From: Alphaproteobacteria bacterium
Lineage (GTDB): Bacteria > Pseudomonadota > Alphaproteobacteria > Rhodospirillales > Rhodospirillaceae
Direction: 5' to 3'
Length of the DNA stretch: 17,999 bases
NCBI GenBank assembly: GCA_015228695.1
Contig: JADGDA010000022.1
Coordinates: 1-17,999 of the forward strand
Shown in pieces: positions 7,149 to 15,790 of the stretch; position 1 is the first letter of the stretch; each line of letters opens with the position of its first letter. The position numbers and the translations under genes are program-made. Under the pieces are notes generated by a model. The model did not search any database. It had not been told where the DNA came from and worked only from the letters and a program-made list of their open reading frames with translations.

Positions 7149-7170
7149 TGTATGAGAAATTGTTCATACA
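7149..7170. promoter_or_regulatory. 22-bp near-palindrome, candidate operator
   Basis: TGTATGA (7149-7155) and TCATACA (7164-7170) are perfect 7-bp arms. Across the whole 22 bp, nine of eleven base pairs are symmetric. It lies in the 247-bp gap between the divergent Bax-like gene (start 7075) and the coiled-coil gene (start 7323) and is more AT-rich than its surroundings. This is the shape of a dimeric regulator site. The regulator is unknown, and I could not place clear promoter boxes for either gene. Confidence 0.4.
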
Positions 7171-7289
7171 CGCTGCCCCGTGGGTACAGGATCATCGGGG
7201 ACAAAGCAAGCCATCTCTATGGGTAGGGGGTCGTCCCGAAAAGCCGAAACTCCGGAGCGCCACTCGACTCCGCCCGTCGGGGGAGATAT

Positions 7290-7303
7290 CATCGGCCCCG
7301 ATG
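7290..7303. promoter_or_regulatory. 14-bp dyad just before the coiled-coil gene
   Basis: CATCGG and CCGATG are perfect 6-bp arms around a CC centre. The dyad ends 19 nt before the ATG at 7323, so in the transcript it would form a small hairpin just ahead of the ribosome binding site. It could be an operator, a leader hairpin or chance in GC-rich DNA. Confidence 0.2.
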
Positions 7304-7322
7304 GTACGCGGAGAGGGACGCC

Positions 7323-7547
7323 ATGAGTGGGGACGGCAAGGTTGATCGATTGGAAGCCAAGATCGATTTGCTGATCGAAATGGTTCGTGGCGTGGATGGA
7401 CGCCTTCGCGCCGTCGAAACCGGCTTGGCCGAACTGCGCGGAAACGTTGATGGCCGCATGACCGAAATGAGTCACCGGATCACGGACATTTACACCCGTC
7501 TTCCGGTTCCCATCGCCTACCAGCCCTCCGGTAAACAGCGCGCCTGA
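7323..7547 (+). CDS. Small coiled-coil protein, function unknown
   Basis: The product has 74 residues and is not recognised as a named family. From about residue 6 to 60 it shows hydrophobic heptad spacing (VDRLEAKIDLLIEMV, then LRAVETGLAEL, then ITDIYTRL), so it is probably one long amphipathic helix forming a coiled coil. There is no signal peptide, membrane segment or cysteine. The C-terminus (PVPIAYQPSGKQRA) looks disordered. The ATG at 7323 has GGAGAGGG about 6 nt upstream, a strong site that supports real translation. The gene lies 60 nt before the adaptor gene on the same strand and may share its transcript. It could be a small accessory protein of the exporter or an unrelated conserved hypothetical. 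Confidence 0.65.
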   Translation: MSGDGKVDRLEAKIDLLIEMVRGVDGRLRAVETGLAELRGNVDGRMTEMSHRITDIYTRLPVPIAYQPSGKQRA

Positions 7548-7607
7548 GGCACCGCTTCCATTCCCTGGTGAACGGATGCTCCTCGTTCTTGAATTGGGAT
7601 TTCGCCC

Positions 7608-8759
7608 ATGACCGGAAAACGCCGTCTGCTGGGTATGGGTCTTGCCGTGCTCCTGGTGGGAGTAGGGCTCGGGGTGGCCCGGACGCTTCCGTTGGAGGTG
7701 GAGGTGGCGAAGCCGGAAAGGGACGTGAGCATCCGGGTCTTCGCCCTGGGGACCGTGGAGGCAAGGGTTGCCTCGCGGCTGGGATTCGAACTGCCGGGAC
7801 TCCTGACGGAGGTGTTGGCCGACGCCAACGACCGGGTCACGTCGGGCCAGACGCTGGCCCGCCTGGATTCCCGTGAACAGGAGGCGCGGGTGGACAAGGC
7901 TCGGGCCAACCTGGAACATGCGAAAGCCAATGTCCGCAAAAGCGAGGCCGCCATCGCCAAGGCCCGCGCCCTTCTGACGAAACGTCAGGACGCCAGCCGC
8001 CGCCGTCAGGCCCTGGTCAAATCGTCCGCCGTGTCGGTCGAGGCCGCCGCCGACGCCCTGGCCGATGCCAATGTGGCCCAGGCGGAATTGACCGTCGCCC
8101 TGGCCGAGGCCGACGTGGCCCGGGCGGAGGTCCGCGATGCCGAGGCGGCGGTGAACATGGAAACGGTTCTTCTGGCCCGGCGGACGCTGACGGCCCCTTA
8201 CAACGGCGTGATTTTGGAGCGGCACAAGGAACCGGGCTCGGTTCCCGCTCCGGGAGAGGCGGTCTTGACCGTGGCCGACCCGGATTCGATCTGGGTCCGG
8301 GTTTTCGTGGACGAACGCTCGGCGGGGGGGCTGGCCGTCGGGCAGGAGGCGGAGGTGCGCCTGCGCTCCCTCCCGGAACGGGTTTTTCACGGCCGGGTGG
8401 CGCGCGTCGACATCGAAAGCGACCGGGTTTCGGAGGAACGCCGGGTGCACATCGCCTGTCTGGATTGTCCTCCGGTGCTGCATCCCGGAGAGCAGGCCGA
8501 GGCTCTGATCGCCCTGACCCGGCTGCCCGAGGCGGTCCTGATCCCACGGACCGCCCTGTCGGGTTCCCAGGGGGGGGGCGGTCTCGCCTGGGCGGTGGTG
8601 GAGGGACGGCTGGCCAAAGTCCCGCTGACGTTCGGTCACGCGACCCATGACGGCCGCCTGGAAGTCGTCCGGGGGCTTCCGGAAGGCGCTCTCCTGGCGA
8701 CGAAGCCGGACGCGGGGTTCAAGGAAGGCCGCCGGGCCCGAGCCATGGATCCGCCATGA
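7608..8759 (+). CDS. HlyD/DevB-type periplasmic adaptor of an ABC exporter
   Basis: The 383-residue product is a membrane-fusion (adaptor) protein bridging an inner-membrane pump to an outer-membrane channel of TolC type. A basic tip and one hydrophobic anchor (about 7-25) lead into the first lipoyl half-motif (GLLTEVLADANDRVTSGQTLARLD, about 64-87). A long Ala/Lys/Glu alpha-hairpin (about 88-190) follows, then the second lipoyl half (LTAPYNGVILERHKEPGS, about 194-211), a beta-barrel (about 225-305) and a membrane-proximal domain. The hairpin is the part that contacts the outer-membrane channel in the family. No outer-membrane channel gene is in the window. Its TGA overlaps the permease ATG as ATGA, indicating coupled translation. 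A run of nine G (8570-8578) lies within the gene. Order adaptor-permease-ATPase is that of DevBCA exporters. Confidence 0.9.
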   Translation: MTGKRRLLGMGLAVLLVGVGLGVARTLPLEVEVAKPERDVSIRVFALGTVEARVASRLGFELPGLLTEVLADANDRVTSGQTLARLDSREQEARVDKARANLEHAKANVRKSEAAIAKARALLTKRQDASRRRQALVKSSAVSVEAAADALADANVAQAELTVALAEADVARAEVRDAEAAVNMETVLLARRTLTAPYNGVILERHKEPGSVPAPGEAVLTVADPDSIWVRVFVDERSAGGLAVGQEAEVRLRSLPERVFHGRVARVDIESDRVSEERRVHIACLDCPPVLHPGEQAEALIALTRLPEAVLIPRTALSGSQGGGGLAWAVVEGRLAKVPLTFGHATHDGRLEVVRGLPEGALLATKPDAGFKEGRRARAMDPP

Positions 8760-9889
8760 ATCTGGCCCTGCGCGACATCCGCCACAATCTGGGGCGATTC
8801 GTTCTGACCTGTATCGGACTGGGGCTGCTTCTGGGGGTGGTGCTGGCCATGGTCGGCATTTATCGCGGTCTGGTGAGCGAGGCCTTGTCCCTTGCCATCG
8901 CTCCCGGCGCCGACCTGTGGGTGGTGGAGGAGGGCTCCCAGGGGCCGTTCGCCGACCCGTCCCGTCTCCCCGGAACGGCGCGGGAGGCCATTGCCCGCAT
9001 GGCCGGAGTGGAGCGGGCCGGCTCCCTCACCTATCGCGCCGGCGAGATGGTCCGGGATGTGGGCTCGATACGGGTTTTCGTCGTCGGCTACGAGCCCGGC
9101 CGCATCGGCGAGCCCCATCCCATCATCGCCGGGCGCTCCATTTCCCGAAGCCGGCATGAACTGGTGGCCAACGTCACCTCCGGGCTGGAAATCGGCGAGC
9201 GGGTCGGGCTTGGGCGCACCCGCTTCACCGTGGTCGGACTGACGCACAACAAGGTGGCCTTCGGCGGCGATCCGGCGGTGTTCATCACCTTGCGGGATTC
9301 ACAGGAACTCCAGTTCGAATCCCGGCCCGCCTCGGCCCGCCGGCAGGCGGCGCAGGGGATTCCCGCTCCCAATTCCGACATCGTCAACACGGTGCTGGCG
9401 AACGTCTTCCCCGGAGCCTCCGCCGCCCAGGTCGTTGCCGATATCCGGCGCTGGAAACACTTCGGAGCCATGGTCCAGGCCGAGCAGGAAGCCCTTCTCA
9501 CCCATGCCGTGGTCGAAAAGGTCCGCAAGCAGATCGGGCTGTTCACCACCTTGCTGGTCATCGTGTCCACGGTGATCATCGCCCTGATCGTCCACACCCT
9601 GACCCTCGACAAGCTGCGGGAGATCGCCACGCTGAAGCTGATCGGCGCGCCCGACCGGGTCATCGTCGGTCTGATCGTGCAACAGTCCCTGGCCATGGGA
9701 ATCACCGGATTCGCGTTCGGGGCGTCGCTGCTGGTTCTGGTCAAGGATCATTTTCCCCGCCGGGTGCTCATGATGCCCGAAGACGCCATGATGCTTGCGG
9801 CGGTGGTGGTGGTGGTGTGCCTGCTGGCGAGCATCCTCGGGGTCCGGCTGGCCCTGAAGGTGGACCCGGCGACGGCGTTGGGGGGGTGA
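8756..9889 (+). CDS. ABC exporter permease, DevC/MacB (FtsX-like) type
   Basis: The 377-residue product has the type VII ABC permease layout. TM1 is at about 16-36, a large periplasmic domain at about 40-255, and three helices at about 260-282, 302-328 and 345-365. The cytoplasmic loop after TM2 has DKLREIATLKLIGAPD (285-300), matching the coupling region of FtsX/MacB/DevC proteins, which pass mechanical movement to the periplasm rather than carrying substrate through the membrane. The ATPase is a separate gene here, as in DevBCA and LolCDE, not fused as in MacB. The start overlaps the adaptor stop by ATGA. A run of seven G directly precedes the stop codon. The substrate is unknown; glycolipid export by cyanobacterial DevBCA is the nearest known precedent. 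Confidence 0.9.
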   Translation: MNLALRDIRHNLGRFVLTCIGLGLLLGVVLAMVGIYRGLVSEALSLAIAPGADLWVVEEGSQGPFADPSRLPGTAREAIARMAGVERAGSLTYRAGEMVRDVGSIRVFVVGYEPGRIGEPHPIIAGRSISRSRHELVANVTSGLEIGERVGLGRTRFTVVGLTHNKVAFGGDPAVFITLRDSQELQFESRPASARRQAAQGIPAPNSDIVNTVLANVFPGASAAQVVADIRRWKHFGAMVQAEQEALLTHAVVEKVRKQIGLFTTLLVIVSTVIIALIVHTLTLDKLREIATLKLIGAPDRVIVGLIVQQSLAMGITGFAFGASLLVLVKDHFPRRVLMMPEDAMMLAAVVVVVCLLASILGVRLALKVDPATALGG

Positions 9890-9893
9890 GGCC

Positions 9894-10586
9894 ATGGAAA
9901 CGGCCCCCCTGATCGAACTCCGGTCCGTGTTCAAGCATTTCGGAGCGGGCGATGCCCGGGTCGAGGCGCTGGTCGATGTCTCGCTCGCGGTCGCTCCGGG
10001 AACCGTCGCGGGTTTGTTGGGTCCGAGCGGCTCGGGCAAGAGCACCCTTCTCAACGTGATCGGCTGCATCATCGAGCCGTCGGCGGGAGTCGTGCGGATC
10101 GACGGCGTGACCGTCTGGGACGGCCGCTGGCGGAGCGGGGACCTCCGGCGGTTGCGGCTGGACAAGATCGGCTTCATTTTCCAATCCCACAACCTGCTCC
10201 CGTTTCTCACCGCCATCGAAAACGTGGCCCTGGCGCCCAGCCTCGCCGGGCGGAACGCGGAGGCCGCGACGGCGCGGGCGCGGGAGTTGCTGGACTATCT
10301 GGGGGTCGGCCACCGGGGCCATGCCCTTCCGGCCAAACTGTCCGGCGGCGAGGCGCAGCGGGTGGCCATCGCCCGCGCCCTGGCCAACCGGCCCCGCATT
10401 ATCCTGGCCGACGAGCCGACGGCGGCGCTGGATTCCCAACGGGCGGGAAGCGTGCTGGACCTGCTGCGCAAGGTCGCCCGCGAACACGAAGCCGCCGTTG
10501 TCGTCGTCACCCATGACGAAAACATCTTCGACCGCTTCGACACCATCTTCCAGATCCGGGACGGGGCCTTGATCGGGAAGAATTAA
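9894..10586 (+). CDS. ABC exporter ATPase, DevA/MacB/LolD type
   Basis: The 230-residue ATP-binding subunit has every required motif: Walker A GPSGSGKST (43-51), Q-loop Gln97, signature LSGGEAQR (149-156), Walker B RIILADEPTAALD (168-180) with catalytic Glu174, and switch His207 in VVVVTHDEN. Its length and the SVFKHFGAGDARVEALVDVS opening fit the MacB/DevA/LolD group that powers FtsX-like permeases. It starts 4 nt after the permease stop. Its stop TAA (10584-10586) overlaps the leuB stop on the other strand, so the convergent transcripts have no intergenic terminator. Together with the two preceding genes it forms a complete inner-membrane and periplasmic export unit. Confidence 0.93.
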   Translation: METAPLIELRSVFKHFGAGDARVEALVDVSLAVAPGTVAGLLGPSGSGKSTLLNVIGCIIEPSAGVVRIDGVTVWDGRWRSGDLRRLRLDKIGFIFQSHNLLPFLTAIENVALAPSLAGRNAEAATARARELLDYLGVGHRGHALPAKLSGGEAQRVAIARALANRPRIILADEPTAALDSQRAGSVLDLLRKVAREHEAAVVVVTHDENIFDRFDTIFQIRDGALIGKN

Positions 10587-11692
10587 CCGATCAGCTTGTC
10601 CAATTCGCGCAGGATGACGTCGCCCATGACGGAGGTGGACACCTTTGCCATTTTCGGCTGCATGATGTCGGCCGTGCGCAGGCCTCCGGACAGGGCGCGG
10701 CGCACCGCTTCCTCCACCAGATCGGCTTCCGTGGGCAGGTGGAAGGAATACCGCAGCGCCATGGAGAAGGACAGCACCGTGGCCAGGGGATTGGCGATAT
10801 CCCGCCCGGCGATGTCGGGAGCGGAGCCGTGCACCGGCTCGTACAGGGCCCGGCGTCGGCCGTTGGCGTCGGCGGCCCCCAGGCTGGCGGAGGGCAGCAT
10901 GCCGAGCGAGCCGGTCAGCATCGCGGCGCAGTCGGACAGCAGATCGCCGAACAGATTGTCGGTCAGAATGACGTCGAACTGCTTCGGCGCGCGCACGAGT
11001 TGCATGGCGCAGTTGTCGGCGTACATATGGGACAGCTCGATCCCCATATCCCGGTACTCCGCGGCGTGGAGGCGGGTTACCTCCTCGCGCCACAAAAGGC
11101 CGCTCTCCATGACGTTGGCCTTTTCGACGGAACACACCCGCCGTCCGCGCACCAGGGCAAGCTCGAAGGCGACCCGGGCCACGCGCTCGATTTCCGGGGT
11201 GGTGTAGACCTGGGTGTTGACGCCGCGACGGGTGCCGTTGGGCAGGGTCTCGATGCCCCTGGGCTCCCCGAAATACACTCCGCCGGTCAATTCCCGGACG
11301 ATCATGATGTCGAGGCCCTTGACCAGTTCGGTTTTCAGGGTGGACGCATCGGCCAGGGCGTCGAACACCATCGCCGGACGCAGGTTGGCGAACAGGTCCA
11401 TGTCCTTGCGCAACCGCAACAGCCCGCGTTCCGGCTTTTTCTCGAAGGGCAGGGAATCCCACCGGGGTCCGCCGACGGCGCCCAGGAGCACCGCGTCGGC
11501 CGCCATCGCCCTTTCCATGGTTTCATCGGTCAGGGGGGTGCCGTGGGCGTCGTACGAACAGCCTCCGACGAGCCCTTCGGTCACGTTGAAGGCAACGCCC
11601 CGCTTGCGTCCGAACCATTCGATCACGCGCAGGGTCTGCCCCACGACCTCGGGACCGATGCCGTCTCCGGGCAACACCAACAGGTTATACAT
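10583..11692 (-). CDS. leuB: 3-isopropylmalate dehydrogenase
   Basis: LeuB oxidises and decarboxylates 3-isopropylmalate with NAD+, giving 2-oxoisocaproate in leucine synthesis. The 369-residue length is typical. Visible family signatures are GDGIGPEV (9-16), the substrate-binding LRLRKDMDLFANLRP (92-106), KAN (Lys191), D226 in YADNCAM, and the metal-binding TDNLFGDLLSD (244-254). EPVHGSAPDIAGRDIANP, the NAD-binding loop, follows at about 285-302. ATG at 11692 has GGAG about 10 nt upstream. It is the last gene of the minus-strand block, 36 nt after leuD. Its stop overlaps that of the convergent ABC ATPase gene. Confidence 0.97.
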   Translation of the reverse strand: MYNLLVLPGDGIGPEVVGQTLRVIEWFGRKRGVAFNVTEGLVGGCSYDAHGTPLTDETMERAMAADAVLLGAVGGPRWDSLPFEKKPERGLLRLRKDMDLFANLRPAMVFDALADASTLKTELVKGLDIMIVRELTGGVYFGEPRGIETLPNGTRRGVNTQVYTTPEIERVARVAFELALVRGRRVCSVEKANVMESGLLWREEVTRLHAAEYRDMGIELSHMYADNCAMQLVRAPKQFDVILTDNLFGDLLSDCAAMLTGSLGMLPSASLGAADANGRRRALYEPVHGSAPDIAGRDIANPLATVLSFSMALRYSFHLPTEADLVEEAVRRALSGGLRTADIMQPKMAKVSTSVMGDVILRELDKLIG

Positions 11693-11728
11693 GATGCGTC
11701 GTCTCCGTTCGTTCGCGAGGGGCGGGAA

Positions 11729-12334
11729 TCACAGCCAGGGATGCTCGTGGGCGTGCCGCTGTTCGAACGCCCGGATCGCCGCGTCTTTCCGCAGGGTCAG
11801 GCCGATGTCGTCGAGCCCTTCCATCAGACAGCGCTTGCGAAAGGGATCGACGTCGAAGGACACGCGCTCCCCGTCCGGGCCACGAATCTCCTGATGTTCG
11901 AGATCGACCGTGACGGTGGCGCCGGCCCCGCGCTCTGCGGCGGCCATCAGGCGGTCCACCTGTTCCTGGGGCAGCTTGACGGGCAGAATGCCGTTCTTGA
12001 AACAGTTGTTGTAAAAGATATCGGCAAAACCGGGAGCGATGATGCAGCGGATGCCGAAATCCAGGATCGCCCACGGCGCATGCTCGCGGGACGATCCACA
12101 ACCGAAATTGGCGCCCGCGATCAAAACCTGGGCTCCGCGATAGGCGGGCCGGTTCAGGACGAAGTCCGGCTTTTCCACGCCGTTCGCGTCATAACGCATC
12201 TCGTCGAACAGATTCCGGCCGAGGCCGGTACGCTTGATGGTTTTCAGGAATTGCTTCGGAATGATCATGTCGGTGTCGACGTTGATCATCGGCAAGGGAG
12301 CCGCGATCCCCGTCAGAGTCGTGAATGTCTGCAT
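11729..12334 (-). CDS. leuD: 3-isopropylmalate dehydratase small subunit
   Basis: LeuD is the small (swivel domain) subunit that with LeuC isomerises 2-isopropylmalate to 3-isopropylmalate. The 201 residues match the bacterial LeuD length. The start MQTFTTLTGIAAPLP and the segment NVDTDMIIPKQFLK (about 18-31) are typical. NFGCGSSREHAPWAI (76-90) is the family's active-site loop, including the Ser-Arg-Glu-His stretch. AAGGGCGG precedes ATG 12334. It is separated from leuC by a 68-residue gene, which is unusual because the two subunits are normally adjacent; the gaps are 23 nt upstream and 36 nt downstream. Confidence 0.97.
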   Translation of the reverse strand: MQTFTTLTGIAAPLPMINVDTDMIIPKQFLKTIKRTGLGRNLFDEMRYDANGVEKPDFVLNRPAYRGAQVLIAGANFGCGSSREHAPWAILDFGIRCIIAPGFADIFYNNCFKNGILPVKLPQEQVDRLMAAAERGAGATVTVDLEHQEIRGPDGERVSFDVDPFRKRCLMEGLDDIGLTLRKDAAIRAFEQRHAHEHPWL

Positions 12335-12357
12335 GATCCGCCCTTTTCGCGAGGAGT

Positions 12358-12563
12358 CTATTCCAGCCCGTCCAGGAATTCATTGAGCTTCCGCAATTCC
12401 CGCACCAGCCCGTCCCGTTCGTCGCCGTTTTCGGGACCCGTGCCCTTCACCGCCGCGTCGGCGATCACGCGCAGGCGGTCGGCCAGGGTCGCCGCTTCGT
12501 AGGCCAGATCGACATCGGGCTTGTGTCCGTCGGCTCCGCAGCCGCAAAAGGGAGCGTCCGCCA

Positions 12564-12564
<1 letters not shown>
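12358..12564 (-). CDS. Small 68-residue protein between leuC and leuD, unknown
   Basis: I do not recognise this protein. Its ATG at 12564 overlaps the leuC stop as ATGA, and its stop is 23 nt before leuD, so it is embedded in the leucine operon and probably translated by coupling. The N-terminus has a CxC pair with a nearby His (FCGCGADGHKP, 6-16) that could bind a metal. Two helical stretches follow: about 19-40 (LAYEAATLADRLRVIADAAVK) and 52-67 (GLVRELRKLNEFLDGL), joined by an acidic Gly-rich linker. There is no signal peptide or membrane segment. The long frame open upstream of 12564 lies inside leuC and is not used as a start. A role with the Fe-S dehydratase is conceivable but unproven. 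Confidence 0.65.
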
Positions 12565-13970
<1,406 letters not shown>

Positions 13971-14012
13971 TCTTTTCTCGATCGCAGGCTTCCGGAACGT
14001 GACGACGCGCGA

Positions 14013-14486
14013 TCACGCCTTGGCGGCGGCCGCCTTGGCCTCCGCCTCCGCCACCGCGGCGGCCTTGGCTTCCGCGACCGCTGCCGCCTTGGTCTCGGCC
14101 GCCGACCGGTTCTTGGCGCGGGCGGCGAGGGAATTGTCCTCGGCGATGCGGGCGGCGCGTCCGCGCAGGTCGCGGAGGTAATACAGCTTCGCCCGGCGCA
14201 CCTTGCCGCGACGCACCACCTCGATGCCGGAGATGGACGGCGAGTAGAGAGGGAACACCCGCTCGACGCCCTCGCCGAAGGAAATCTTGCGCACCGTGAA
14301 GCTCGAATTGATCGAGGCGTTGCTGCGCGCGATACAGACGCCCTCGTAGGCCTGGATGCGCTCGCGGGTCCCCTCGACGACCTTCACGCTCACCCGGAGG
14401 GTATCCCCCGGAGCGAAGTCGGGAATGGCGCGCTGGGCCGCCAGCTTGCTCACCTGCTCCTGTTCGAGCTGCTCAATGATGTTCAT
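14013..14486 (-). CDS. rplS: Ribosomal protein L19 with Ala-rich tail
   Basis: L19 binds 23S rRNA at the subunit interface (bridge B8 region). Residues 1-118 are a standard L19: the start MNIIEQLEQEQ, FAPGDTLRVSVKVVEGTRER (24-43), AYEGVCIARSNASINSSFTVRK and the basic VRRGKVRRAKLYYLRDLRG segment (91-109). After about residue 128 comes an added tail of Ala, Lys and Glu with an imperfect internal repeat (KAAAVAEA at 133-140 and 141-148), bringing the protein to 157 residues compared with about 115-130 usually. The start codon overlaps the last 14 nt of trmD, so translation is likely coupled. Confidence 0.97.
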   Translation of the reverse strand: MNIIEQLEQEQVSKLAAQRAIPDFAPGDTLRVSVKVVEGTRERIQAYEGVCIARSNASINSSFTVRKISFGEGVERVFPLYSPSISGIEVVRRGKVRRAKLYYLRDLRGRAARIAEDNSLAARAKNRSAAETKAAAVAEAKAAAVAEAEAKAAAAKA

Positions 14487-15240
14487 CGTCCAACCCTTCT
14501 TTCTTCACAATCCCCGCCCGATATCGGGCCCATAGGTCCGGCCTTCTGTCGCGGGTTGCCGCTTCCGCCCGCTCCAGCCGCCATGCGCGCACCCGCGCGT
14601 GATGTCCCGAAACCAACTCCTCCGGCACCTCCTCGCCCTCCCAGACCCGGGGGCGGGTGTAGTGCGGGTATTCGAGAAGGCCCCGCTCGAAACTCTCTTC
14701 CTCCAGCGACCGGGCGCTGCCGACGACGCCGGGCAAAAGCCGCACCACCGCATCGATCAGCACGATCGCCGCCGGTTCCCCGCCCGACAGGACGAAGTCG
14801 CCGATGCTGACTTCCTCCACCCGGCGGCGGTCCAGCACCCGCTGGTCCACGCCCTCGAAGCGGCCGCACAGGACGGTCACGCCCCGTCCCCGCGCCAGCT
14901 CCCGCGCCCGGCCCTGATCCAGCACCCGCCCGCGCGGGGTCAGGTAGATCAAGGGCTTGTCTTCTCCCTGGTCGGCCCCCTGGTCGGCAGGTCGGCTCGC
15001 CTCGATCGCCGCGTCCACCACATCGGGCCGCATGACCATCCCGGCGCCGCCGCCGAAGGGCGCGTCGTCCACGGTCCGGTGTTTATCGCGCGCGAAGAGG
15101 CGAATGTCCACCGTTTCCAGAGACCACGCCCCATCCGCCAACGCCTTGCCCGCCAATGAGCAGCCAAGGGGGCCGGGAAACATCTCCGGGAACAGGGACA
15201 GAACGGTGACCGCGAACGCGGCGCGTTCATTTCCGTCCAT
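14473..15240 (-). CDS. trmD: tRNA (guanine-N1-)-methyltransferase TrmD
   Basis: TrmD transfers a methyl group from S-adenosylmethionine to G37 of tRNAs, preventing frameshifts. The 255-residue product shows the trefoil-knot SAM-binding segments IYLTPRG (98-104), CGRFEGVDQR (125-134) and EVSIGDFVLSGGE (143-155), plus PFGGGAGMVM (61-70) and LLEYPHYTRP (188-197). By memory of E. coli TrmD (TEDSF), the catalytic Asp169 aligns with Glu182 here (EEESF), a conservative change. The frame is open to 15324, but ATG 15240 is the right start because the family sequence begins about 10 residues later and the rest lies in rimM. It overlaps rimM by 14 nt (ATGGACGGAAATGA) and rplS by another 14 nt. Confidence 0.96.
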   Translation of the reverse strand: MDGNERAAFAVTVLSLFPEMFPGPLGCSLAGKALADGAWSLETVDIRLFARDKHRTVDDAPFGGGAGMVMRPDVVDAAIEASRPADQGADQGEDKPLIYLTPRGRVLDQGRARELARGRGVTVLCGRFEGVDQRVLDRRRVEEVSIGDFVLSGGEPAAIVLIDAVVRLLPGVVGSARSLEEESFERGLLEYPHYTRPRVWEGEEVPEELVSGHHARVRAWRLERAEAATRDRRPDLWARYRAGIVKKEGLDDEHH

Positions 15241-15781
15241 TCTCGCCCGTTCCCGACGGGTCCTCCTCCTCCGAATCGAACACGCCGGAGGCCCGCGCCG
15301 CCACCACCCGCCCGCCCGCCACATCCACTTCCGGGACCGCCGCGCGGGTAAAGGGAAGCATGACCGACGGAGCGTTCCCGCGTCCGACCTCCAGCACCGT
15401 CCCCGCGCCGAAATCGTGGACCGCCGTCACCGTTCCGGCCGGTTCGCCGTCGTCCAGGAGCACCGCGAGCCCGATCAAATCGGACCAGTAGAACTCGTCC
15501 GCGTCCTCCGGCTCCGGCAGGGCCGAACGGGGGACGTAAAGACGGGTCCCCCGCAACGCCGTCGCCGCATCGCGGTCGTTCACGCCTTCGATGGCCGCAA
15601 GGACCATGTCCTTTCCCGCTCCACCGCGCAGTTCCAGCCGAAAGGCGCGTCCGCCCGACTCGTCGGCCAGCGGGCCGTAGGAAACGATGTCGGGGGGAAA
15701 GGCCGTGAAGGATTTGACCTTCGCCAGTCCCCGCACCCCATGCGCCCCGACGACGACGCCGACGCAGACCCGATCCGGCAC
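15227..15781 (-). CDS. rimM: 16S rRNA processing/maturation factor RimM
   Basis: RimM helps mature the 30S subunit head by binding S19 and the 16S rRNA 3' domain. The 184 residues hold the N-terminal RimM beta-barrel, with VGVVVGAHGVRGLAKVKSFT at about 7-26, and a C-terminal PRC barrel, with EFYWSDLIGLAVLLDDGEPAGTV at about 92-115. The tail (about 165-184) is acidic and charged and differs from the core. The start is GTG at 15781, 9 nt after the rpsP stop, with only a weak binding site. The stop falls 14 nt inside trmD. The position between rpsP and trmD is the standard one and supports the call. Confidence 0.95.
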   Translation of the reverse strand: MPDRVCVGVVVGAHGVRGLAKVKSFTAFPPDIVSYGPLADESGGRAFRLELRGGAGKDMVLAAIEGVNDRDAATALRGTRLYVPRSALPEPEDADEFYWSDLIGLAVLLDDGEPAGTVTAVHDFGAGTVLEVGRGNAPSVMLPFTRAAVPEVDVAGGRVVAARASGVFDSEEEDPSGTGENGRK

Positions 15782-15790
15782 GGCCGTCCG

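Noticed and set aside
7076..7204. N-terminal extension of the Bax-like protein to the ATG at 7204
   Set aside because: The 43 added residues lack conservation features and would place the membrane anchor mid-chain. GTG 7075 has a strong GGGAGG site and puts the anchor at the N-terminus.
9768..11462. 564-codon minus-strand frame spanning the exporter end and leuB
   Set aside because: It crosses well-supported permease, ATPase and leuB genes, has no domain signature and is compositionally a shadow frame.
13971..14012. Leucine attenuator or T-box-like leader upstream of leuC
   Set aside because: The 42-nt gap is too short and contains no run of Leu codons, hairpin or terminator.
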